A stretch of 64,000 nt of DNA from Nocardia sputorum (GTDB lineage: Bacteria; Actinomycetota; Actinomycetes; Mycobacteriales; Mycobacteriaceae), in NCBI RefSeq assembly GCF_027924405.1, contig NZ_AP026978.1, positions 2,542,001 through 2,606,000 of the forward strand. Reading direction: 5' to 3'. Positions 27,069-34,641 of the stretch are shown one piece after another; position 1 is the stretch's first letter, and each line of letters opens with the position of its first letter. The notes beneath the pieces were generated by a model, which saw only the letters and a program-made list of their open reading frames with translations, searched no databases and was not told the DNA's origin. The translations under genes were made by a program, and so were the position numbers.

Positions 27069-28240
27069 CCCTCGTCCGTCGCGACGACGTCGGTGACCTC
27101 GCCCTGGGGGCGGCCGCAGCGGCGAGCGCACCCGGACCAGTGCTGGCGCCCGGCCACCGCGACGTCCGTCGCGGGCAGCGTCTGCGGGACGTCTGCCGGA
27201 TGGGCCGGCCCTGGCAGCACCCGTCCGGTGTCGACCGCGTCCGCGGCATCGGCCCGGACGTCGGTGTGCGACTTCGCGCAGCCGGGCTGCCCGGCGCACG
27301 CGCTGACCAGCAGCCACGGCGAGTCGGCGTCGAAGATCAAGCCCATCGGCGCGAGCACGCGCACCACTTGTTCGGCGACCCACTCCGCCAGATCGGTGAG
27401 CACCAGGCTGCGCCATGGCGTGACGAAGACCGGTCGCTCGACCGCGGCGAGGAACTCGGCGGTGCGGGCGGGCAGGGAGCCGAGGCGCACACCGGCGCCC
27501 AGGCCGACCAACCCGTTGTCCTGCTCGAGCCAGCCGATCGGAATGCTCGGCGCGGCAGGGAAGTCGAGCCTTTCCGCGCCGGGGGACAAGCCGAGGCGAT
27601 CGACGACGCGTTCGGCGCCGTCGGCGATCTCGTGCAACCGCCAGCGGCCGGCGTCGTCGCCGCGCAGGTCCAGGAATTCGTGCGCGGCCGCGAGCACGAC
27701 GTCGACCGCGTCGGCGGCGGCGAGCCGCAGACCGCTGTCGCGGCCCGCCAGCAGCAACGCGAACTCGTCCGCCCCGACCGCGTGCACCCCGATGTCGGGA
27801 CCCAGCCCGCTGACATCGCCGCGTCCGTCGTCGAGGGTGAACAGCACACGGCCGGGCAGGCCGGCCAGCCGCGGCGCCGCCAGCAGGCCGCTGTCCAGCG
27901 CGGATACCAGCGGGTGCACGTCCGCCAGGCCGCCGATCCGGCCCGACAGCGGCGAGGCGATGATGTTGCGTACCCGTTCGTGCGTGCTGCTCGGCAGCAG
28001 ACCCGCGTCCGCGAGCCGGTCGGTCAGCGCCCCGGCGTCGCTCACCCGGCGCAACTGGACGTTGCCCCGCGAAGTGAGTTCGATGGTGCCGTCCGCCAGG
28101 TCTCGGGCGGCCTCGGCCAGGGCCTGCACCTGGGCGGGCTCCAGACGACCGCCGGGCACGCGGATGCGTGCCAGCGGCCCGTCGGCCGCCTCGTGCAACC
28201 GCAGCACACCCGGGCAGGAATCAGGAGCACGTCGCGTCAT
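27053..28240 (-). CDS. cobG: Precorrin-3B synthase CobG
   Basis: CobG, an Fe-S and non-haem iron monooxygenase related to nitrite/sulfite reductases, hydroxylates precorrin-3A and forms the lactone of precorrin-3B, an oxygen-dependent step. The 395 residues include the ferredoxin-like N-terminal NIR/SIR domain (ELTSRGNVQLR) and four cysteines in SACAGQPGCAKS and GCARRCGRPQG that ligate the cluster. ATG at 28240 with GGAG 5 nt upstream. Its presence identifies the aerobic (early oxygen) route. In mycobacteria it is adjacent to cobH; here the Lrp/DDAH pair intervenes. Confidence 0.94.
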   Translation of the reverse strand: MTRRAPDSCPGVLRLHEAADGPLARIRVPGGRLEPAQVQALAEAARDLADGTIELTSRGNVQLRRVSDAGALTDRLADAGLLPSSTHERVRNIIASPLSGRIGGLADVHPLVSALDSGLLAAPRLAGLPGRVLFTLDDGRGDVSGLGPDIGVHAVGADEFALLLAGRDSGLRLAAADAVDVVLAAAHEFLDLRGDDAGRWRLHEIADGAERVVDRLGLSPGAERLDFPAAPSIPIGWLEQDNGLVGLGAGVRLGSLPARTAEFLAAVERPVFVTPWRSLVLTDLAEWVAEQVVRVLAPMGLIFDADSPWLLVSACAGQPGCAKSHTDVRADAADAVDTGRVLPGPAHPADVPQTLPATDVAVAGRQHWSGCARRCGRPQGEVTDVVATDEGYRVD

Positions 28241-28288
28241 AACGACTCCAGCGTACGGACGCGTGGGCCGGGCGCGGCGAACGGCCGG

Positions 28289-29335
28289 TCACTGCCCGAT
28301 CGAACGCACCCAGTCGATGACGGCGGCTCGATACTCGGCGGTGTTGCGGGCGAGATTGACCGAATGCCCGCTGCCGGGCAGCACGTAGGTGCGCAGTCGC
28401 GCCGCTGGGCCGAAGAACGGCGCCTCGGTGGCGCGCAGTATCTCGGCGTCCGCGCAGACCGCGTATTCGGGGCCGCAGGAGAGCCGGTCCCGGCTGCCGT
28501 TGACGACCATGACCGGGACGTTGATGAAGTTGGTCATCGGCGGAAGGGTCGACGTCAGGCCGTCCGGATACTCCGCCGGCGAGAAGACTTCCTTGGTCGC
28601 TTCGTCCACCGCGAGCACTTCGGGATCGGCCGTCTCGGGTGCGAAGAAACTCGCGGCACGGGTACCGGGCCGCGTCGTCAGATACCCGGGATCGTAGTCC
28701 CGATCGGCGAAACGGGCGTCCTCGGCCGCTTGGTGGTAGGTCGAGATGACGCCGAGGACCTCGGACACGTTGAGGGCGTGCGAGAAGCCGGTGAGCAGGA
28801 TGCCGTCGACATCCTGGTACGTGGTCGCCTCCAGGACATCGATGCCCGAGCTGAGCGAATGGCCGCCCGTGACGACCTTGCCGAACGGGGGCGCGCCCGC
28901 GAGTCCCCGGCGCAGGGCCTGGACGATGTCGTGCAGGGCGCGGGCGGAGACCGTCGCGGTGACCTGCGTACTCGGCGGTCTGGTGCTCGCACCGTTGCCG
29001 AGCCGATCGATCACCAGCGTCGCCACGCCCGCGGCGTTCATCGCGCGCCGGAAGCTGTAGGTCTCCGGGGCGTAAGGGAAATCCCAATAGGTGTGGTTGT
29101 AGTTGGAACCCGCGATCAGCACCATGACGGTGTCGGTGGCGCGCGCCGCGGGAGTGCACAAGGAACCGGCCATCTCCCCGAGCGGGACGGGGATGGAAAC
29201 CGGTGTACAGCGGCCCGGCGCGGTGTCGTCGGCGTGTGCCGTGTTCGGTGTCAGGCAGAGAAGTATCGCCGCCGCGGACGCGACGATCGACCGGAGCGAG
29301 GTTCGCACGCGACGCAGGCTATGCGCGAACATCAT
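28289..29335 (-). CDS. Secreted alpha/beta hydrolase
   Basis: A 348-residue exported hydrolase. Following Arg-rich residues, a signal peptide (SIVASAAAILLCLTPNTAHA) ends in an AHA|DD-type site. The core has the oxyanion region (AGSNYNHTYW), a nucleophile elbow (TGGHSLSS, Ser), an acid-loop Asp in NGSRDRL and the final His in GSGHSVN. Three cysteine pairs could form disulfides. The ORF is open to 29470, but the ATG at 29335 puts the basic residues right before the signal core. Substrate unknown; an esterase/lipase-like role at the cell surface is inferred. Confidence 0.8.
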   Translation of the reverse strand: MMFAHSLRRVRTSLRSIVASAAAILLCLTPNTAHADDTAPGRCTPVSIPVPLGEMAGSLCTPAARATDTVMVLIAGSNYNHTYWDFPYAPETYSFRRAMNAAGVATLVIDRLGNGASTRPPSTQVTATVSARALHDIVQALRRGLAGAPPFGKVVTGGHSLSSGIDVLEATTYQDVDGILLTGFSHALNVSEVLGVISTYHQAAEDARFADRDYDPGYLTTRPGTRAASFFAPETADPEVLAVDEATKEVFSPAEYPDGLTSTLPPMTNFINVPVMVVNGSRDRLSCGPEYAVCADAEILRATEAPFFGPAARLRTYVLPGSGHSVNLARNTAEYRAAVIDWVRSIGQ

Positions 29336-29678
29336 GGTGCGCAATACGTGTCGCCGATGAACGCACAGGATTGCCGAACCGGCGTGACAGCAGACGATTT
29401 CGATTCGGTGACCGCCGACCCCGCACGGGCGGAACAAGTGTGGCGAAGCCGACCTCGGGAGCCTCGTCATCGACCGCTCCGGCGACGACCGTTCTCATGC
29501 CGAATGCCTTCCGAGCGGGGCCGATCGCGCGTCCGATTGTCCGGCGAAGGACGATACCGCGCACAATGTCGCTTGGCTATCGCATAGTTGATTCCGCACG
29601 CGTGCACCCGGCCGCACCCGATGTCGCTTCGGGAGAGCGGATGTCCGGGACGACGCGGTCAACGAGGAGCGCGGGAAC
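29336..29678. other. Intergenic region without a recognised gene
   Basis: 343 bp between the divergent hydrolase and MetE-like genes. No persuasive frame, hairpin, cobalamin riboswitch core or RNA gene was found. A GAGGAG (29664-29669) at its right edge is the ribosome-binding site of the MetE-like gene. It probably contains both promoters. Confidence 0.4.
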
Positions 29679-30740
29679 GTGGGTGCGACAAGACCAGGGG
29701 CGGATACGCGAGCGGTGCACTTCGTCGGGAGTTTTCCGGCCGGGAGCACGGATGTCGCGATGCGCGCCATGCTGGACAGCGCCGGGGCGCGACTGCGCAC
29801 CTTGCCGACGGGGGAGACCCGGCGCTACGAGTTCTATATCCAGCCGATCATCGAAGATCTGGTCGCCCAAGGTGTCTTGGCGGTGAAGAAGCCGGGGACG
29901 TGGCGCTCGAGCCGGGAGCGGACGATCCATCGGGTCGCGCGCGGCGCGGAATTGCCCGCCGATGTGATGGATCTCGGCTATCTCGGTGAGGCCGAGGAGG
30001 CGTTGCCGATCTTCCGCGAACTACGCGCGAAACGCGAACTGCCTGATCTCGCACTCCAGATCGGCATGCCGACCGACTTCACGCTGACCTTCATCGCCAT
30101 GGGAGCCGCCGGTCTGCGGCGGCATCGCCCGGCCTTCCGCGAGGCCACCGTGCGTGCCATCGCCGGGATTCGCGAGCTGGCCGGCGACGACGTCGTGGTG
30201 CAACTCGAGGCCACTGCGGAACTTGTGCTCATGGCCAGGGCGCAGCCGTTGCACCGCCTGGTCGATCGGGCGCTGGGACTGGGTGAGGGGATCGCCGCGC
30301 TGGCCGCGGCGACGCCCGAGGGAACACGTTTCGGAGTGCACCTGTGCCTGGGCAGTCTGCGCAACAAAGCCCGGGGCAGGCTGCGTGATGCCCGGCCGCT
30401 GGTAGATCTGGCCAATTCCGTCGTCCGGCGGTGGCCGCGGGGGCGCGTTCTGCAATTCGTGCACGGCCCCTTCGCGGCGGGCGATATACCGCCGTCGGCG
30501 GAGCCCGGATTCTATGCTCCCCTGTCGGATTTGGCTCTGGGTGAGGGCACCGATTTCTATGCCGGGTTCGTGCACGACGTGCCCACCGAGGCGCAGCAGG
30601 CGCGGACGTTGCGGGTCATCGAGGACGCGCTGGGCCGCCCGGTCGACGGAGTCGCCTGCGCCTGCGGCCTCGGGCGTCGCACTCGTCCGGTGGCGGATGA
30701 ACTCATGGCGCGAGCCCGGGTGCTCGCGGCCGGCGACTGA
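29679..30740 (+). CDS. MetE-like (cobalamin-independent methionine synthase-family) protein
   Basis: A 353-residue single-domain protein of the UROD/MetE-like barrel superfamily, roughly half the length of full MetE. Expected zinc ligands are visible: His221-x-Cys223 in VHLCLGS and Cys329 in ACACGLGRRT, which aligns with the CGLKTR motif of MetE. N-terminal VHFVGSFPAGSTDVAMRAML resembles the start of MetE C-terminal domains. It could transfer a methyl group to homocysteine or another thiol. The GTG at 29679 has GAGGAG 9 nt upstream. It lies 61 bp before a SAM-dependent methyltransferase gene and within the cobalamin region. Confidence 0.7.
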   Translation: MGATRPGADTRAVHFVGSFPAGSTDVAMRAMLDSAGARLRTLPTGETRRYEFYIQPIIEDLVAQGVLAVKKPGTWRSSRERTIHRVARGAELPADVMDLGYLGEAEEALPIFRELRAKRELPDLALQIGMPTDFTLTFIAMGAAGLRRHRPAFREATVRAIAGIRELAGDDVVVQLEATAELVLMARAQPLHRLVDRALGLGEGIAALAAATPEGTRFGVHLCLGSLRNKARGRLRDARPLVDLANSVVRRWPRGRVLQFVHGPFAAGDIPPSAEPGFYAPLSDLALGEGTDFYAGFVHDVPTEAQQARTLRVIEDALGRPVDGVACACGLGRRTRPVADELMARARVLAAGD

Positions 30741-30801
30741 GTTCGTGCGTGCGGGAATCCGGTTCTTTCCCATCCTGATCGAGAGAGCGCGGAGAGGTAC
30801 G

Positions 30802-31611
30802 GTGTCCGGCATGGAGCGAGCACCGCGCGGCGTCGATCCGAATCGGCCGAATTCCGCTCGGGTATACGACTACCTGCTCGGCGGCAAGGACAATTACGAG
30901 GTGGATCGGGCGGTCGCGCATCGTATGCTGTCCATCGCCCCGGATACCCGCACGTTGGCGTGGTTCAGCCGCCAGTTCCTGGTGCGTGCGGTCCAGTCGG
31001 CCGCGGAGGCGGGGGTCCGGCAGTTCATCGACCTCGGCGCGGGTATCCCGACTTCACCGAACGTGCACGAAGTCGCGCGCAAGACCGATCCCTCGGCGCG
31101 AGTGGTCTACGTCGATTTCGACCCGGTCGTCTACGCGCACTGCAATGCGCTGCTGGCGAATTCGGAGGGTGTGACGGCGCTGCAAGGGGACGTTCGCCGT
31201 CCGGAGGAGATCATCGATCGGCTGCGGAGCGAGGGCCTGATCGACTTCGGTGAACCGGTGGCGATCACGCTCGTCGGGGTGCTGCACTTCGTGATGGACG
31301 ACGAACGCCCGGCCGAGATCGTCGCTCGGCTGCGCGAAGCCATGGCGCCGGGAAGCTATCTGGCGTTCACGCACGGCGGCGACAACAGCAATTCCGAATT
31401 CATCACCCAGTCGTCGTCGGATACCGCCAATTCCTCGGCTCAGGTGGTCTATCGCTCGCCGGCCGTGGTCGAGTCGTTCTTCGAGGGTTTCGAGATGCTC
31501 GATCCCGGTGTGGTTCCCCTGCAGCAGTGGCTCGGCGACGACCTGCCGGACACCGGGTTGGTGCTGCTGGGCGGGGTGGTCCGCAAACCTTTGGACACGC
31601 GCGCCGACTAA
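30802..31611 (+). CDS. DUF574-type S-adenosyl methyltransferase
   Basis: A 269-residue protein of the Methyltransf_19 (DUF574) family, abundant in actinobacteria. The family-diagnostic start DPNRPNSARVYDYLLGGKDNY is followed by the Rossmann SAM-binding FIDLGAGIPTSPNVHEVA, the acidic residue in VVYVDFDPVVYAH, and the ITLVGVLHFVMD segment. Two starts are possible: GTG at 30802 (GGAGAGG just upstream, chosen) and ATG at 30811. The methyl acceptor is unknown. It follows the MetE-like gene and precedes an NTF2-like gene whose promoter overlaps this stop codon. Confidence 0.85.
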   Translation: MSGMERAPRGVDPNRPNSARVYDYLLGGKDNYEVDRAVAHRMLSIAPDTRTLAWFSRQFLVRAVQSAAEAGVRQFIDLGAGIPTSPNVHEVARKTDPSARVVYVDFDPVVYAHCNALLANSEGVTALQGDVRRPEEIIDRLRSEGLIDFGEPVAITLVGVLHFVMDDERPAEIVARLREAMAPGSYLAFTHGGDNSNSEFITQSSSDTANSSAQVVYRSPAVVESFFEGFEMLDPGVVPLQQWLGDDLPDTGLVLLGGVVRKPLDTRAD

Positions 31612-31620
31612 GGTCGGCGT

Positions 31621-32061
31621 ATGTCCGAAATCTCCGCGCTCGCAGACCGGCTCGCCATCGTCGAGGCGATCACCAAAATGTTCGTGTACACCGATCAGAA
31701 GCGGTGGGAAGACTTGTCGGCCGAGGTCTTCACACCGACCGTGGATTTCGACGGCGGATTCGGCGGCCCGGTCGGGGAGCGCGCCGCGACCGACATCATC
31801 GCCGATTGGCGTACCGGGCTCGCCGACCTCGACGGAGTGCACCACCAGTCGGGCAACCATCTCATCGATCTGGACGGCGATGCGGCGCGCGTGCACGCGG
31901 ACGCCATCGCGGTGCACGTCAAGAACACCGCGACCGAAGGCAAGACCCGGACCTTCGTCGGCAGCTATTCCCTCGGCGTCGAACGCACGGTGAACGGGTG
32001 GCGGGTCAACCGGTTCCACTACCACCTCAAGGTGATCGACGGGAACGCGGATCTCGTCTAG
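31621..32061 (+). CDS. SnoaL/NTF2-like protein
   Basis: A 146-residue cone-shaped alpha+beta barrel protein of the SnoaL-like NTF2 superfamily. It shows the ADRLAIVEAITKMFVYTDQKRWEDL opening helices, FDGGFGGPVG, a central HHQSGNH loop and C-terminal YSLGVERTVNGWRVNRFHYHLK strands. Members include hydratases, isomerases and ligand-binding proteins; no catalytic assignment can be made. TAAGGT, 6 nt before the ATG at 31621, overlaps the upstream gene's TAA stop and could be a leaderless promoter. Confidence 0.8.
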   Translation: MSEISALADRLAIVEAITKMFVYTDQKRWEDLSAEVFTPTVDFDGGFGGPVGERAATDIIADWRTGLADLDGVHHQSGNHLIDLDGDAARVHADAIAVHVKNTATEGKTRTFVGSYSLGVERTVNGWRVNRFHYHLKVIDGNADLV

Positions 32062-32162
32062 GTCCGGCGCGGGATCGCCCGCGGCCCCGACCGCTCGCGA
32101 ACCTCGACGGGCTGCCGCGGGGGTGGCGCGCTTCGTCCCGAGGTGTCACCTGCGAGCGATCG

Positions 32163-33719
32163 TCAGGGCGTGGTCGTCGGCTGTGTTTCCGGTCGAGGCG
32201 CTGCGGGTTTCGCCGTCGCGCGGGACCGGCCCGGCGCCCAGACGCCGATGAGGATCGCGGCGACGAACGTGATGACGGCCAGCGCGAGCGCGGACTGCCC
32301 GGCGCCGTGCACGAAAGCCGACTCGGCGAATTCGGCCAGCGGCGCGGCTTGCGGGCCCATCCGCTCGGTGGTCTCCAGCGCCGCGGCCAGCGAGTCGCCG
32401 ACCGGTTCGCGGATCTGGTCGGGGAGCCGGGGCAGGGCGGGCGCGATGCGGTGGCTGTATCCGGCGGCCAGGATGCTGCCCGCGATGGCGATGCCGATGG
32501 CAGCGCCTACTTCGCGCGCCGCGTCGTTCACGGCCGCGGCGATGCTGTGCTTCTCCACCGGGGTGCCCGCGATGATCGCGGCCGTCGCCGGCGCGGTGCA
32601 CAGGCCGGTCCCCGCGCTCATGATCAGGAACGGCCAGAGCAGGTCGAGGTAGGTGGTGTCGACGTCGACGCGGGAGAGCGCGACGAGCGCGACGCCGATG
32701 ATCACCAGCCCGCCCGCGATCGGGAGCCGCAGTCCGACCCGCTCGGCGAGTCGTGGCGCGACCGCCGAGACGGCCACCATCGGCACCATCATCGGCGCCA
32801 TCGCCAGCGCCGACACGATCGGCCGGAACCCGAGGATCAGCTGCAGGAACTGCACCATCAGCAGAAAGGTCCCGAAGCATACGAGGAACTGCAGTGTCAC
32901 CGACGCGGTGCCGGAGCCGAACCCGCGATCGGCGAACAGACGCAGATCCAGCAGAGGGTGCGCCACCCGCGTCTCGATCGCCACGAACGCCGCGGCTGCC
33001 ACGACCGCCGTGACGGCGGCGCCGATCACCACCGGATCCACCCATCCGCGCTCGGGCGCGGCGATCGCCGCCGACACCAATGATCCGACGGCAACGGCCG
33101 AGGTGACGCCGCCCCACGCGTCCAGCCGGGGACGATCCCGGTCGACCGATTCCGGCAGGGTGCATCCCGCGATCATCAGGACCAGTCCCGCCACGGCCAT
33201 GGCGAGGAAGATCGACACCCACGACCACCACTCCAGCAGCAGGCCCGAGCCGAGGATGCCGAGCACCGCGCCCGCACCGGCGACGCCCGCCCACAGCCCG
33301 ACGGCATTGCCCCGGCGCGCTTCGGGAAATCCGGCGGTGATCAGGGACAGCGTCGAAGGCATGACGAGCGCGGCGCCCACTCCGGCCGCCGTTCGGCCCG
33401 CGATCAGCCAGCCGGGCGTGTCCAGCAGTGCCGGAGTCGCCGAGGCCGCCGCGAAGACGAACAGCCCGATGATCAGCACTACGCGCCGCCCGTAACGGTC
33501 GCCGAGCGCGCCCGCGGGCAGGACCAGGCAGGCCAGCGCCAGGGTGTACCCGTCGACGACCCAGGTGAGCTGCTGCTGACTGGCGCCCGTCGCGGCGGCG
33601 ATCTCCGGCAGCGCGGTGTACAAGGCGGCCATCGAGGCGATCACCAGCGCGACCGTGAGACACGAGATCGTCAGCACCCAGCGTTGAGCGGCGGACAAAT
33701 GTGTCGTGGTGGACTCCAC
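32163..33719 (-). CDS. MFS drug-efflux transporter, DHA2/EmrB-type
   Basis: A 518-residue, 14-helix major-facilitator drug:proton antiporter. Motif A appears as GDRYGRRVVL after helix 2; motif C in the fifth helix reads VAGAGAVLGILGSGLL, typical of antiporters. Start: GTG at 33719 with GGGAGG 4 nt upstream. It is divergent from a TetR gene with a palindrome between them, the usual layout of a repressor-controlled efflux pump. Substrate unknown. Confidence 0.92.
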   Translation of the reverse strand: MESTTTHLSAAQRWVLTISCLTVALVIASMAALYTALPEIAAATGASQQQLTWVVDGYTLALACLVLPAGALGDRYGRRVVLIIGLFVFAAASATPALLDTPGWLIAGRTAAGVGAALVMPSTLSLITAGFPEARRGNAVGLWAGVAGAGAVLGILGSGLLLEWWSWVSIFLAMAVAGLVLMIAGCTLPESVDRDRPRLDAWGGVTSAVAVGSLVSAAIAAPERGWVDPVVIGAAVTAVVAAAAFVAIETRVAHPLLDLRLFADRGFGSGTASVTLQFLVCFGTFLLMVQFLQLILGFRPIVSALAMAPMMVPMVAVSAVAPRLAERVGLRLPIAGGLVIIGVALVALSRVDVDTTYLDLLWPFLIMSAGTGLCTAPATAAIIAGTPVEKHSIAAAVNDAAREVGAAIGIAIAGSILAAGYSHRIAPALPRLPDQIREPVGDSLAAALETTERMGPQAAPLAEFAESAFVHGAGQSALALAVITFVAAILIGVWAPGRSRATAKPAAPRPETQPTTTP

Positions 33720-33759
33720 GGCGCCTCCCGGGGCAGTACGAAACTGTCGGTATCGCTAC

Positions 33760-33774
33760 GCTACTATCAGTAGC
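33760..33774. promoter_or_regulatory. Palindromic TetR operator candidate
   Basis: GCTACT-ATC-AGTAGC, 6-bp perfect arms, with further partial symmetry to TA..TA at 33757-33777. It lies in the 105-bp gap between the divergent MFS and TetR genes, so one site could control both. Confidence 0.65.
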
Positions 33775-33824
33775 ATAAGTTGGCCCGGTGGCGATAGGCG
33801 CAGCGGAGGAGGATCGTTCGACCC

Positions 33825-34508
33825 ATGACCGGTGCTGCCGACCCGACGCCGCGCGAGTCCGCGCACGACGACGTCGACCCGCGCAAACTGCGCTCCCGTG
33901 CCAGGCTGCTGGACGCCGCGACCGCGCTGTTGAAAACCGGTGGGCTGGAAGCGGTTACCGTCGAGGCGGTCACGACCATGTCGAAGGTCGCCCGCACCAC
34001 GCTGTACCGGCATTTCGACAACGCCATGCAACTGCGCGCCGCCACGCTCGAGCGCCTGCTTCCTCCGGTCATCGAGGCGGCTCCCGGTGGCCCGCTGCGG
34101 CAGCGGCTGATCGACCTGCTCAGCAGGCAGGCCGCGGTCGTCAACGAGGCCCCGCTGCAGGTGTCCACGCTGGCCTGGCTGGCCACCGGCGAGCGCGGCG
34201 AACCGGGCGCGGGACCGGCGTTCACGTCGCTGCGCCGTCGGCTCGTCGAGCAGTACCGCCAGCCGTTCGACCAGCTGTTCGGGGATCCCGACGTGCGCGC
34301 GCAGCTCGGCGATCCGGACGTGACGTTCGCGCTGACTCAGCTCGTCGGCCCGATCGTCTTCGCCAGGCTGGTCGGACTCCCGCCGGTCACACCTGCCGAG
34401 TGCGCGCGACTGGTCGACGATTTCCTGGCCGCGCGGGCGAGCGACCGCGACCGCCGCGCGACCGAGCTCGGCGGACGCGTGGACGAGGCCGATCCGAACG
34501 GCAGGTAG
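33825..34508 (+). CDS. TetR-family repressor, probable regulator of the adjacent efflux pump
   Basis: A 227-residue TetR-type protein. The helix-turn-helix is at residues about 24-70 (SRARLLDAATALLKTGGLEAVTV, then VARTTLYRHFDN), with a C-terminal ligand domain. The start is ATG at 33825, preceded by AGGAGG about 9 nt upstream. The divergent MFS gene and the intervening dyad point to efflux control. The stop codon (34506-34508) lies inside the P1 stem of the cobalamin riboswitch downstream, so the two features overlap. Confidence 0.9.
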   Translation: MTGAADPTPRESAHDDVDPRKLRSRARLLDAATALLKTGGLEAVTVEAVTTMSKVARTTLYRHFDNAMQLRAATLERLLPPVIEAAPGGPLRQRLIDLLSRQAAVVNEAPLQVSTLAWLATGERGEPGAGPAFTSLRRRLVEQYRQPFDQLFGDPDVRAQLGDPDVTFALTQLVGPIVFARLVGLPPVTPAECARLVDDFLAARASDRDRRATELGGRVDEADPNGR

Positions 34509-34637
34509 CATCGGCGTGCTCGGCGGACGACGAGGAAACCGGTGGAAGTCCGGTGCGGTCGCGCCACTGTAGAAAGCCAGACCCTCCCCGGCGAGCAGCG
34601 AACCCCCCGATGGGCGCGTCACCCGAGGAAGGCTGCC
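34504..34637 (+). promoter_or_regulatory. Cobalamin riboswitch controlling cobN
   Basis: A B12 aptamer. The core GAAACCGGTGGAAGTCCGG (34534-34552), then GCCACTGT (34563-34570) and AGCCAG (34575-34580), match the conserved B12-box elements. GGTAGC at 34504-34509 can pair with GCTGCC at 34632-34637 (one G-U pair) as P1, closing the aptamer. GAGGAAGG near 34625-34632 is the cobN ribosome-binding site and lies within the 3' part, so ligand binding probably blocks translation of cobN when cobalamin is plentiful. Confidence 0.9.
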
Positions 34638-34641
34638 ACCC

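Noticed and set aside
28389..28697. Long plus-strand frames opposite the secreted hydrolase and cobG
   Set aside because: They mirror the codon structure of the genes on the other strand, have Arg/Pro/Ala-biased composition and no start signals. High GC creates long opposite-strand frames throughout this window.
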